From positions 682,001-746,000 of the forward strand of contig NZ_WUUK01000001.1 in the NCBI RefSeq assembly GCF_009831115.1: DNA of 64,000 bases, given 5' to 3'. Under the pieces are notes generated by a model, which was given only the letters and a program-made list of their open reading frames with translations, ran no database searches and was not told the origin of the DNA. Numbering within the stretch: the stretch's first letter is position 1; the number at the start of each line of letters is the position of its first letter. Origin of the DNA: Salinicoccus hispanicus. Lineage in GTDB: Bacteria; Bacillota; Bacilli; Staphylococcales; Salinicoccaceae. Positions 19,860-28,006 of the stretch are shown in pieces. A program made the translations under genes and the position numbers.

Positions 19860-20447
19860 CTACACAAACTTGGAGATGGCATCCATCACTTTAGGTATAT
19901 TATTCTTATCCAGGGAGGAAAAAGGAATGATGATATCATCCTGTTCAAAGTCGATTGTGCTGCGCACAATCTTAAGGTGCTTTTCGACTTTGCTTCTCGG
20001 TATCTTGTCCATTTTTGTACATATGAGAATTACCGGTATTTCAAAATGCTTGAGGTAGTTGTACATCAGTACGTCATCTTCCGTCGGCTTATGTCTCAGG
20101 TCGATGAGCTGGATGACAGCAGAAAGGGGTTCTCTTTCGGCCAGATAGCTCTCGATCATCTTCCCCCACTGTTCACGTGACTTCTTGGACTGCTTGGCAT
20201 AGCCGTAGCCTGGTACATCGACAAATATGAACTGGTCGTCCATATTATAGAAGTTCAAAGTCTGCGTCTTGCCGGGCTTCGATGATGTCCGGGCCATATT
20301 CTTACGCCCCGCCACAGCATTGATGAATGAGGACTTTCCTACATTGGAACGGCCGCTCAAAGCAATCTCCGAAAGACCTGTATTCGGGTACTGTTCACTG
20401 CCGACAGCCGAGATGATGATGTCTATATTATTAGGGTTTATTTTCAT
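19860..20447 (-). CDS. engB: Ribosome biogenesis GTPase YsxC/EngB
   Basis: GTPase needed for 50S subunit assembly. 195 residues from the ATG at 20447 ([21 protein letters not shown]), after GAAAGGAAG. An upstream in-frame extension is rejected because it translates the clpX terminator. G motifs: [14 protein letters not shown] (G1), DVPGYGYAK (G3), TKMDK (G4), and the FSSLDK region (G5). Directly downstream of clpX, as in other staphylococci. Confidence 0.96.
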   Translation of the reverse strand: MKINPNNIDIIISAVGSEQYPNTGLSEIALSGRSNVGKSSFINAVAGRKNMARTSSKPGKTQTLNFYNMDDQFIFVDVPGYGYAKQSKKSREQWGKMIESYLAEREPLSAVIQLIDLRHKPTEDDVLMYNYLKHFEIPVILICTKMDKIPRSKVEKHLKIVRSTIDFEQDDIIIPFSSLDKNNIPKVMDAISKFV

Positions 20448-20464
20448 CGCTATCTTCCTTTCAG

Positions 20465-20504
20465 TAAAAAGAGCTGTCCAAAAATCAGACAGCTCTTTCA
20501 TATA
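20465..20504 (-). terminator. Terminator between clpX and engB
   Basis: Minus strand AAAGAGCTGTC, loop TGATTTTTG, GACAGCTCTTT, then more Ts. It begins at the clpX stop and ends 18 bp before the engB start. engB must be read through it or have its own weak promoter. Confidence 0.8.
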
Positions 20505-21761
20505 TTATGCACTTTTACGGTTCAGGTAGATCTCTTCGCCGTTTTCATTGAAGAGCAATGGATCTGCTTCCTCTTCAATTGTTGCTCTTGTGATCTTGAC
20601 CTTGCGGATCTCATCATTGGATGGCACGTTGAACATGATGTCCACCATGCGTTCTTCGATGATTGAGCGCAGTCCACGTGCACCGGTTTTTCTTTCGATT
20701 GCAAGTTCACTGATGGCGTTCAGCGCATCTTCATCGAATTCCAGTTCCACGTTATCAATTTCGAGCATCTTCTGATACTGCTTGACGAGCGCATTCTTCG
20801 GCTCTGTCAAAATGGAGTTCAGTGCAGTTACATCAAGCTCTTCGAGGTAGCTGATGATCGGCACACGGCCGATGAACTCAGGAATGAGACCATAGCTCTG
20901 AAGATCATCCGGGCGGACTTTGGACATCAGTTCATCCTTATCATTCGCCTTGCCGGAAGCACCACCGAATCCGATGACTTTCTCACCGATACGTCTTTTG
21001 ATGATTTCGTCCATGCCATCGAACGCACCACCGAGAACGAAGAGGATATTCTTCGTATCGATCTGGATGGATTCCTGGTTCGGATGCTTTCTGCCACCTT
21101 GCGGCGGTACGCTTGCCGTTGTGCCTTCAAGAATCTTCAGGAGTGCCTGCTGGACACCTTCACCGGAGACATCTCTTGTGATGGAGGTATTTTCACTCTT
21201 TCTGGCGATCTTGTCGATTTCGTCGACATATATGATACCCTGCTCTGCACGTTCAACATCAAAGTCCGCTGCCTGGATCAGACGAAGCAGAATGTTTTCG
21301 ACATCGTCACCGACGTAGCCCGCTTCAGTAAGACTGGTTGCATCCGCAATTGCGAAAGGTACATTGAGTGTTCTTGCCAATGTCTGCGCGAGAAGTGTCT
21401 TACCACTACCGGTCGGACCGATCAGAGCAATATTACTTTTGGAGATTTCCACGCCATCTTCCTGGTTCTGGTTGATACGCTTGTAGTGGTTGTAGACTGC
21501 TACACTAAGCGCACGCTTGGCATTTTCCTGCCCGATGACATAGTCATTCAGCGCACCCAGGATTTCCTGCGGTTTTGGTATTTCCGTGAAGACCTGCGTC
21601 TTTTCGGATTTCAGTTCTTCTTCGATGATTTCATGGCAGAGTTCGATACATTCGTTACAGATGTAGACACCGCTGCCAGCGATCAATTTCTTTACCTGTT
21701 CCTGATCCTTACCACAGAAGGAACAAGTTAGATTTGTGTCGTCTTCATTAAATTTAAACAT
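20505..21761 (-). CDS. clpX: ATP-dependent Clp protease ATP-binding subunit ClpX
   Basis: AAA+ unfoldase that feeds substrates to ClpP. 418 residues from the ATG at 21761 ([13 protein letters not shown]), which follows AGAGGTG. The N-terminal zinc domain shows CSFCGK and CNECIELC. Walker A is [14 protein letters not shown], the pore loop is GYVGDD, and Walker B is [12 protein letters not shown]. The ClpP-binding IGF loop (KVIGFGG) and the arginine finger region (EFIGRVP) are present. All residues needed for function are visible. Confidence 0.97.
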   Translation of the reverse strand: MFKFNEDDTNLTCSFCGKDQEQVKKLIAGSGVYICNECIELCHEIIEEELKSEKTQVFTEIPKPQEILGALNDYVIGQENAKRALSVAVYNHYKRINQNQEDGVEISKSNIALIGPTGSGKTLLAQTLARTLNVPFAIADATSLTEAGYVGDDVENILLRLIQAADFDVERAEQGIIYVDEIDKIARKSENTSITRDVSGEGVQQALLKILEGTTASVPPQGGRKHPNQESIQIDTKNILFVLGGAFDGMDEIIKRRIGEKVIGFGGASGKANDKDELMSKVRPDDLQSYGLIPEFIGRVPIISYLEELDVTALNSILTEPKNALVKQYQKMLEIDNVELEFDEDALNAISELAIERKTGARGLRSIIEERMVDIMFNVPSNDEIRKVKITRATIEEEADPLLFNENGEEIYLNRKSA

Positions 21762-21790
21762 ATTCAACACCTCTTTTTTCATTCCTGTAA

Positions 21791-21819
21791 AATATACTAG
21801 ATATCATCATCAAAATCAA
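21791..21819 (-). promoter_or_regulatory. Promoter of clpX
   Basis: Minus strand TTGATT (21814-21819), 17-bp spacer, TATATT (21791-21796), about 30 bp before the start codon. A 19-bp palindrome ends 8 bp upstream of the -35 box. Confidence 0.5.
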
Positions 21820-21826
21820 ATATCCA

Positions 21827-21845
21827 GTTTGTAATCGTTACAAAC
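21827..21845. promoter_or_regulatory. Perfect palindrome upstream of the clpX promoter
   Basis: GTTTGTAA-TCG-TTACAAAC: 8-bp arms with a 3-bp centre. It is placed where an activator or repressor of clpX could bind. It does not match CtsR heptads, CIRCE or the spacing of TnrA/GlnR sites, so the binding protein is unknown. Confidence 0.45.
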
Positions 21846-21846
21846 G

Positions 21847-21884
21847 AGGAGCTCTGCAACAAAGTGCTGCAGAGCTCCTCATAA
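21847..21884 (-). terminator. Hairpin after tig
   Basis: GAGGAGCTCTGCA, loop of about 9 nt, TGCAGAGCTCCTC: a 13-bp perfect stem just after the tig stop. The U-run is weak (CGTTTG), so it may be an mRNA-end hairpin or a partial terminator. Confidence 0.65.
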
Positions 21885-21896
21885 TTGGAGTCCAGA

Positions 21897-23180
21897 TTAT
21901 TTCTGTTTTCTGTTGTCTACAAGTACGTCAATCGCCTTCTGTACTTTAAGGTCTTCCTGGAGCATGGAGAGATCGCCGAGAGTAGATTTGATGTCTTCCA
22001 CGCCGATACCGAACTGTCCGCTCATCTTTTCAAGTTCCTTGTCGACATCTTCGTCTGCTACTTCGATATTCTCGTCAATTGCAATCTGCTTGAGAACAAG
22101 GTTCGTACGCACACGTTTCGCTGCATCGTCCTTCATCTGGTCACGGAGTGCATTTTCGTCCTGGCCGGACAGCTGCTGGTACATCTCCATGTTGATGCCC
22201 TGCTGGGATAGACGCTGCTCGAATTCCTGAAGCATTCTGTCTGTTTCAGTTTTGATCATCGCATCCGGTACATCGATTTCAGCATTGTCGGAAGCCTGCT
22301 CGATGAGCTGTTCCTTCATTGTAGTATCTGCTTCGTTCTCTTTTGATTCCTTGAGGTCCTTCTCAAGCTTTTCTTTCAGTGCGTCTACGGATTCAACGTC
22401 CTGATCGAGTTCTTTTACGAGATCATCGTCAAGTTCAGGAACCTCTTTGGATTTGATGCTGTTGATTTTGACTTTGAAAGTCGCTTCTTTGCCAGCGAGT
22501 TCTTCAGCATGGTATTCCTCAGGGAAAGTGACTTTGATGTCTTTTTCCTCTTCGATGTTCATGCCGACGACCTGCTCTTCGAAACCAGGGATGAAGTTGC
22601 CGGAGCCGATTTCAAGCTCATAGCCTTCAGCCTGTCCGCCTTCGAACTGCTCATCACCAAGGTAGCCGTCGAAGTCGAGGTTGACGAGGTCTCCCTCTTC
22701 AACACTGCCTTCTTCCTTCACTACCATATCAGCATGTGATTCAAGCAGGCTGTCGATTTCTTTCTGGACGTCTTCTTCAGTCACTTCAGTGTCGAGCTCT
22801 TCAGCTTCAAGACCTTTGTATTCGCCGAGTTTGACTTCAGGCTCAACAATCACTTTTGCAGTGAAGATGAGGTCTTTGCCTTTTTCCATCTGCTCGATGT
22901 CAACTTCCGGCTGGTCGACCGGGTTGATGTCAGCTTCTGTCACTGCTTCTGTGTATGCTTTAGGAAGCAGGATATCAAGCGCATCCTGATAAAGTGATTC
23001 TACACCGAAACGCTTTTCAAACATCTGGCGCGGTACTTTACCTTTTCTGAATCCAGGAATGCTGACTTCTTTAGATACTTTTGTGAATGCTTCGTTCAGG
23101 GCGCCATCAACTTCCTTGGCAGGCACTGTTACTGTCAGTATACCTTCGTTACCCTCTTGTTTTTCCCACTTTTGAGACAT
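21897..23180 (-). CDS. tig: Trigger factor, ribosome-associated chaperone/PPIase
   Basis: 427-residue chaperone that binds nascent chains at the ribosome exit. The N-terminal ribosome-binding signature [17 protein letters not shown] is near residues 40-56. The FKBP-like PPIase domain occupies about 160-245 ([20 protein letters not shown]). The helical C-terminal arms follow. The ATG at 23180 follows GGAGG. Upstream of clpX, the usual Gram-positive order. Confidence 0.97.
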   Translation of the reverse strand: MSQKWEKQEGNEGILTVTVPAKEVDGALNEAFTKVSKEVSIPGFRKGKVPRQMFEKRFGVESLYQDALDILLPKAYTEAVTEADINPVDQPEVDIEQMEKGKDLIFTAKVIVEPEVKLGEYKGLEAEELDTEVTEEDVQKEIDSLLESHADMVVKEEGSVEEGDLVNLDFDGYLGDEQFEGGQAEGYELEIGSGNFIPGFEEQVVGMNIEEEKDIKVTFPEEYHAEELAGKEATFKVKINSIKSKEVPELDDDLVKELDQDVESVDALKEKLEKDLKESKENEADTTMKEQLIEQASDNAEIDVPDAMIKTETDRMLQEFEQRLSQQGINMEMYQQLSGQDENALRDQMKDDAAKRVRTNLVLKQIAIDENIEVADEDVDKELEKMSGQFGIGVEDIKSTLGDLSMLQEDLKVQKAIDVLVDNRKQK

Positions 23181-23223
23181 AATCTAATTCCTCCGTAAAT
23201 ACGTAATTTCAATTAACCAATAT

Positions 23224-23252
23224 AGTATAACATATCACTTTTTTATATCCAA
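23224..23252 (-). promoter_or_regulatory. Promoter of tig
   Basis: Minus strand TTGGAT (23247-23252), 17-bp spacer, TATACT (23224-23229), 45 bp before the start. Confidence 0.6.
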
Positions 23253-23273
23253 CATTTGATTTCGCAAGGTATT

Positions 23274-24221
23274 CTACGTCATCGAGCGTTCAACCTTGCG
23301 TATCCAATCGACTACCGCCACATCTGCTTTAAAGTCATGATCCAGATTGAGCATGCCGAACAGCTCGCTCATGTAGCCCAGATAGAGCGCTTCATCATCA
23401 AATGATGGAAATACGGGATAGCAGTGGACCGCATGGGACATCAGCATGCCCTCTGCCGCTTCCCTGAACTCAGGCATCCTGTTCTCCACTTCTTCCATTA
23501 CAAGCTTACGGACACCGCTGAACAATGGACTTTCTTCAAGTTCCGGCAGTTCGGCCGGTACAACCTGGATTTCCTGCTCCATCTTTAGAACACTGATTTC
23601 TTCCTGGTCTTCAATCGCTCTCAAATAAAGCAGCATGAAAGTCAAACACGTATGATTCCGCTCCACAGACAGTGCCTCGCGTACCATATCCCTGTGACCG
23701 GCATCTGCATCTTCAATGAGATCTCTCAGAAACTCCATCTTTTCGAAATCAGGCATCTCTCCGTATTCCGAAGTGGATACAATTCGCGTCTCGGCTTCAG
23801 GTTCATGCATCTGCGCCACCTTCTCATCCATCGCCCGCTTCGCCTCATGTCTGAATGCGGCAACATCGATGCGGAAACGCTGGGGAATGTCCTCTTCCAT
23901 GAGATGGTCCGAAAACTCGATCACTTCAAAGTACCGTTCCTGCTTGAGCAGCGACTTCAGAAGATGGTGCATGTGCACATCGTAATTGCCGACGCCTTCA
24001 TTCATCTGCAGCAGCGCATACTCCATCACCTCATCGTGCCTATCTTCATATGAAAGCGATTCGTAGAACTTTTCCATGAAAGAGATATCAGGCAGCTGCT
24101 GCTCGGAATACATTCTGAACTTATTGATGAAACTGGCATATTCACCATTCTGGTAGTCACGCTCCAGATCCCGCTCCATCTTCTGCAGAAACCTCCGATG
24201 TGAGACGATCTTATCTTTCAT
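23274..24221 (-). CDS. Helical-repeat (TPR-like) cytosolic protein, conserved upstream of tig
   Basis: About 315 residues, no signal peptide or membrane segment. The sequence is almost wholly alpha-helical and acidic, with pairs of amphipathic helices (FMEKFYESLSYEDRHDEVME, then KSLLKQERYFEVIEFSDHLM) typical of TPR-like repeats. Staphylococci carry a TPR/DUF3196-type protein near tig, and this may be its equivalent; that is from memory and moderate in certainty. The start at 24221 is preferred because AGGG lies 6 nt upstream; an ATG at 24227 is also possible. It overlaps the NUDIX gene by about 10 bp, so the two are co-translated. Function unknown. Confidence 0.7.
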   Translation of the reverse strand: MKDKIVSHRRFLQKMERDLERDYQNGEYASFINKFRMYSEQQLPDISFMEKFYESLSYEDRHDEVMEYALLQMNEGVGNYDVHMHHLLKSLLKQERYFEVIEFSDHLMEEDIPQRFRIDVAAFRHEAKRAMDEKVAQMHEPEAETRIVSTSEYGEMPDFEKMEFLRDLIEDADAGHRDMVREALSVERNHTCLTFMLLYLRAIEDQEEISVLKMEQEIQVVPAELPELEESPLFSGVRKLVMEEVENRMPEFREAAEGMLMSHAVHCYPVFPSFDDEALYLGYMSELFGMLNLDHDFKADVAVVDWIRKVERSMT

Positions 24222-24828
24222 AGGCATCCCTGATGATCAGTTCACTCCATGATTCGTAAGGCGACCTTTCAGACAGCTGGTCATCCCGTTCCCAGATCAA
24301 TTCGAGTGTGTCTTCTTCATGCGACGCCACATCCGCTTCCTCGACCGTCACCTTGAAAACCACGCCGATATGGACACGGCCGACCGCGTTATCATCATCA
24401 TTGATCAGACCGACGATTTCGATGTCTTCGAGCTGTTCCTGGGACAATCCCACTTCTTCAGAAAGTTCCCGACCTGCATTGATATAAAGCTTCTCTTCAA
24501 TGCCGGAAGCATCAGGCACATCATTCATATGCCCCCCGACACCGATCGACAGCATACCATGCAGGCGCGCCTCGCCGCCACCCGTCAGACGTTTGTATAC
24601 GAGTGTTTTACCTTTGTCGGAAGTGATGATGACATAGCCGATCAGCTGCTTGTACGCTGGATCCTCCTCCATGTCACCCCGGCGCTTGACCTCGAATTCG
24701 GAAAAAGTCGAAAGGATCCTCTCGTACCTTCTATCATTCATGCCAATAAAGCCATTGAAGGCATCCGCCTCATTATTAAAAAGAACATCCCTCGGTACTA
24801 CGAGAATAGGTTCATCAAATTTACTCAT
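24211..24828 (-). CDS. NUDIX-fold hydrolase
   Basis: 205 residues, cytosolic. A NUDIX helix is visible as GRELSEEVGL with the preceding E (IEEKLYINA), matching the RExxEExG core; the upstream glycine of the box is displaced by an insert. GGEARLHGMLSIGVGGHMN before it forms the expected strand. The N-terminus (ILVVPRDVLF) and FNGFIG region resemble NUDIX proteins annotated as putative phosphoesterases. The substrate cannot be inferred. The start at 24828 follows AAAAGGAG. It is the first of a two-gene unit with the TPR-like gene. Confidence 0.8.
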   Translation of the reverse strand: MSKFDEPILVVPRDVLFNNEADAFNGFIGMNDRRYERILSTFSEFEVKRRGDMEEDPAYKQLIGYVIITSDKGKTLVYKRLTGGGEARLHGMLSIGVGGHMNDVPDASGIEEKLYINAGRELSEEVGLSQEQLEDIEIVGLINDDDNAVGRVHIGVVFKVTVEEADVASHEEDTLELIWERDDQLSERSPYESWSELIIRDAYER

Positions 24829-24888
24829 ACGTATTCTCCTTTTTATAAATTCATTACAAGTTTATAGAAGGGAGCGGGGTTTGTAAAA

Positions 24889-24922
24889 TGAAAAAGAGAC
24901 AGCAATTGATGATTACTGTCTC
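24889..24922 (-). terminator. Terminator after the molybdopterin oxidoreductase
   Basis: Minus strand GAGACAG, 13-nt loop, CTGTCTC, then TTTTTC. It ends about 60 bp downstream of the stop at 24983. Confidence 0.75.
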
Positions 24923-24982
24923 GATATGACTGTATCCCGGAACTTTGCTACTTCTTTTGCAACATAGTCTAAAGAAAGTGCT

Positions 24983-27400
24983 TCATCGGTGCGGCGTATA
25001 CGGCTGGATAGGCGTATTGATCACGGACGCCGGAACTTCAATCGTAGTCCCCATTTCGATTTCATAAGGTGTAGAGAAATTGTTGGCGGCCCGTAGTTCT
25101 TTTGCCGTCAGACCATAGTGGGAGGCGATCTCTTCCAGGGATTCGCCCGCTTTCACCTTGTGTTCATCCCTTATCTTCTCAATCTTGCATGCCGACTGCT
25201 TATAGGTCGGCTGTTTAGAAATCGGATCTACGAAGTCGTTGGTCAGATTATTCGCCGACTCTTTCTTTTCCAGGTTGCCAAAGTGGAAAGGTAAGAATAT
25301 CAGTCCTTTCTGAACTATCTCCCCGATACGGGCAGGCACTTCAACCTCACCACGTGGAGAGGATATGCGCACGACTTCGCCTTCGACGATTCCGAGTTCC
25401 CTGGCATCTTCTGTATGGATCTCAACATAGTTATGCGGGGCTGCCATGTGCAGCATCGGTGCACGTGCCGTCTTGGTTCTCGTATGCCAGTGCCAAACTG
25501 AACGACCTGTCGTCAGCCACATCGGATACTCGTCATTCGGCTGTTCAAACGGTGGCAGATGATAGGTTTCCTGAAGTATCGCTCTGCCTTCTGCACCAAT
25601 CTCCCGAAATTCTTCCTTCGACAGCGCGCGGCCGGTAAACTGATCCTTGCCGAAGACTTGGGCGTCATCCACAGTAGTATGGAATTTATAGTCCGAATAA
25701 AGTCTCGGTGTGCCTGTGGATTTCTCATCCGGCACCGGCCAGCGCATGCCATTCAGTGATTCCAGACGCGCGTAGGTAATGCCTGTCATATCACACGGTC
25801 TGCCTTTTGTGATGCGTTTGAACTCTTCAAAGCATTCTTCAGGTGTTGAGTAGTCGACCAGCGGCTGTCCATCCCTATCCTTGAATTCCATCCGCTTTGC
25901 AAAGTCCAGCAGTATCTCAAAGTCAGACCGCACACCGTCTGGTGGCTCTACTGCCTTTCTGGAAATGGTGACAGTGCGATCGGCATTCTCCATAGTCCCT
26001 TCCTTTTCACCCCACATGGCAACCGGAAGAATGACATCAGCCACGGCCGACGTCTCTGTCAGGAATGGATCCTGTACCACAACAAACACGCTTTCAAGTG
26101 CTTTCTTTATACGACTGCGGTTCGGTAGAGAAACAAGAGGATTTGTACCGATATTCCAAAAGAAGCCGACTTCTTCCTTTTCAATGTGGGTGATGATTTC
26201 TTCAATCCCTTTTTCCGGACCGGCAGGCAGCGAATCCTGGTCCACATTCCACAATTCCGCCATTTCCTTCATATGTGCAGGGTTGGTCGGATTGCGGTGC
26301 GCCGGATAGGTACCGACACCCCCAGCCGTCCGGTTTGCGGATGAACTTGGCTGCCCGGCGGTATGGAGTGGTCCACAGCCCGGCTTGCCGATAAGACCAC
26401 GGATCAGATGGAAGTTATTGATGGCAACGCATGCTTTCGTCGCCTCGGCACTCTGAAATGCCCCTTGAAGTGTCGTCGACACCAGGGAAGGTGTGTCGCA
26501 CATGACTCTATAGAATTCCTTGAGATGATCTTCCGGTATGCCGGTACTCTCAGAAGTTTTTGCGAGCGTCCACCCTTTTACGGATTCCTTCATCTTCTCG
26601 TATCCGACCGTATGTGCTTCAACGAATGCCTTATCCACTTTGTCCTGCTCGATCAGAGTATTGATCAGACCATTCATCAGTGGAAGATTGGATCCGGGCG
26701 ATAACTGCAGGTGCAGATCCGCTTCTTTTGCCGTCAGCGTCTTCCGCGGATCCACTACAATAAGATAGGGTTTCCCTGTCCGTACTTTGCGTTCCATGAT
26801 CCGTTCGAACAGTACTGTTCCCGATTCCGCAACATTGTGGCCGAACAGCATCAGTGTGTCCGCTTCGTCGATATCATCGAAGGAAGCCGGCGTACCGTCA
26901 GCACCGAATGACTGCAGCAGTGCAAATTCGACAGTGGAAGTACATAGTCTGGTATTCGCATCCAGCAGATGTGTCTGCAGCCCAGCACGCCCCACTTTGG
27001 CAATTGTGTAATAGTCTTCAAAGAAGCCTTGCCCTGTAGAGTAGATGCTGACACTGTTATTGCCTTTCTCATCAAGAGACTGCTTCGCCTTATCGACAAC
27101 CAGCTGCATTGCCTCCTCCCAGCTTGCAGGCTCCAGTTCACCGGATTGGTTCCGGATCATTGGCGTCTTGAGCCGATCAGGTGCATTATTGGCATGCCAC
27201 TGGTTTTCCCCCTTCGGACCGAGTCTCCCCCGGTTGATCGGATCTTCACCATTCCCTTTTATGCCTACAATCTTGTCATCCTTTACAGCAACATAACAGC
27301 CACAGCCGACCGAGCAGAGCCCGCAGGTGCTGTATACCCATTTGTCCACTTCGCCCTGGCTATATACATTTTGGTCGATTCGCTCATGTTTCCATCCCAT
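24983..27400 (-). CDS. Molybdopterin oxidoreductase (formate dehydrogenase/nitrate reductase type) with C-terminal LysM
   Basis: 805-residue enzyme of the DMSO-reductase family. The N-terminal Fe-S domain has Cys26, Cys29 and Cys33 (CGLCSVGC). The usual fourth cysteine in the RLC-x-KG motif is replaced, reading RLGPKG with Gly61. The probable Mo ligand is Cys153 in DANTRLCTST. The molybdopterin dinucleotide domain ends with MWLTTGRSVWHWHTRTKTAR and PFHFG. Residues about 745-790 are a LysM module (HKVKAGESLEEIASHYGL), unexpected in a cofactor enzyme. No Tat or Sec signal is seen. The start overlaps the stop of the upstream gene (TGATG), so the two are coupled. Substrate unknown: formate, nitrate and others are possible. 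Confidence 0.85.
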   Translation of the reverse strand: MGWKHERIDQNVYSQGEVDKWVYSTCGLCSVGCGCYVAVKDDKIVGIKGNGEDPINRGRLGPKGENQWHANNAPDRLKTPMIRNQSGELEPASWEEAMQLVVDKAKQSLDEKGNNSVSIYSTGQGFFEDYYTIAKVGRAGLQTHLLDANTRLCTSTVEFALLQSFGADGTPASFDDIDEADTLMLFGHNVAESGTVLFERIMERKVRTGKPYLIVVDPRKTLTAKEADLHLQLSPGSNLPLMNGLINTLIEQDKVDKAFVEAHTVGYEKMKESVKGWTLAKTSESTGIPEDHLKEFYRVMCDTPSLVSTTLQGAFQSAEATKACVAINNFHLIRGLIGKPGCGPLHTAGQPSSSANRTAGGVGTYPAHRNPTNPAHMKEMAELWNVDQDSLPAGPEKGIEEIITHIEKEEVGFFWNIGTNPLVSLPNRSRIKKALESVFVVVQDPFLTETSAVADVILPVAMWGEKEGTMENADRTVTISRKAVEPPDGVRSDFEILLDFAKRMEFKDRDGQPLVDYSTPEECFEEFKRITKGRPCDMTGITYARLESLNGMRWPVPDEKSTGTPRLYSDYKFHTTVDDAQVFGKDQFTGRALSKEEFREIGAEGRAILQETYHLPPFEQPNDEYPMWLTTGRSVWHWHTRTKTARAPMLHMAAPHNYVEIHTEDARELGIVEGEVVRISSPRGEVEVPARIGEIVQKGLIFLPFHFGNLEKKESANNLTNDFVDPISKQPTYKQSACKIEKIRDEHKVKAGESLEEIASHYGLTAKELRAANNFSTPYEIEMGTTIEVPASVINTPIQPYTPHR

Positions 27401-27843
27401 CAGTTGACCCTCTCCTCCGGTAAGTAGAATGTTGGTATGAAGTATTTGGTAGTCGACTCGCCGTATTCTTCATCCAGCTTGGATGCAATTTCGATCAGAT
27501 CATCCTGCATATCGTCGAGCATCTTCTGCAACGATGCCATCAGCTCTTTTGAAGGATTGTCATCTTTATAACCAATCCATCCCGTCGCACGTCTCCACTC
27601 AGCGAAATAGGGATTTACTTTCTGGTTGGCATGGAACAGTGCTGAACAATTGGTCTTGATATCCTTAAGCTCAGTTTCCCCTTCCTCGAACTCCTCTATC
27701 AGCCGCTCCAGCATATACTCCTGCTCTTCAAGACAGCTGCGAAGCAGTACCACAAGCGGATGCTCAAACGGTTCAATTTCATCCAGAACTATGCGATTAT
27801 CTTTCTGGATATCCGTAAACAGTTCCTCAAATTGATAACTCAA
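27400..27843 (-). CDS. Uncharacterised partner of the molybdopterin oxidoreductase
   Basis: 147 residues, starting at TTG 27843 after AGGGGAG. Acidic and helical, with one cysteine pair in different regions (LRSCLEEQEYMLERLIEEF and KTNCSALFHANQKVNPYFAEW). No family recognised. It is translationally coupled to the molybdoenzyme, so an accessory, chaperone or regulatory subunit role is plausible. It has no Fe-S, FAD or membrane motif and so is not an obvious electron-transfer subunit. Confidence 0.75.
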   Translation of the reverse strand: MSYQFEELFTDIQKDNRIVLDEIEPFEHPLVVLLRSCLEEQEYMLERLIEEFEEGETELKDIKTNCSALFHANQKVNPYFAEWRRATGWIGYKDDNPSKELMASLQKMLDDMQDDLIEIASKLDEEYGESTTKYFIPTFYLPEERVN

Positions 27844-27954
27844 TCGGCATCTCCCCTTTGCAAATTTTTACTAGATTATTCCCTATACATAAGAAGAGAA
27901 ACGGATATATACATAATTATCCTACAGTTTTCATGTAGAAAAGTTTCACCTATA

Positions 27955-27988
27955 GAAAAAAATCAACCCTACTTAACAAAGTAGGGTG
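27955..27988 (-). terminator. Terminator of the thermonuclease gene
   Basis: Minus strand ACCCTAC, loop TTTGTTAA, GTAGGGT, followed by TTGATTTTTTT. Just after the stop at 28007. Confidence 0.8.
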
Positions 27989-28006
27989 GATGACTATTAA
28001 TATATT

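Noticed and set aside
20448-20501. N-terminal extension of EngB
   Set aside because: It translates the clpX terminator; MKINPNN has the ribosome site and gives the family length.
21827-21845. GlnR/TnrA site at the clpX palindrome
   Set aside because: TGTAA and TTACA halves are present but separated by 3 bp instead of the required spacing.
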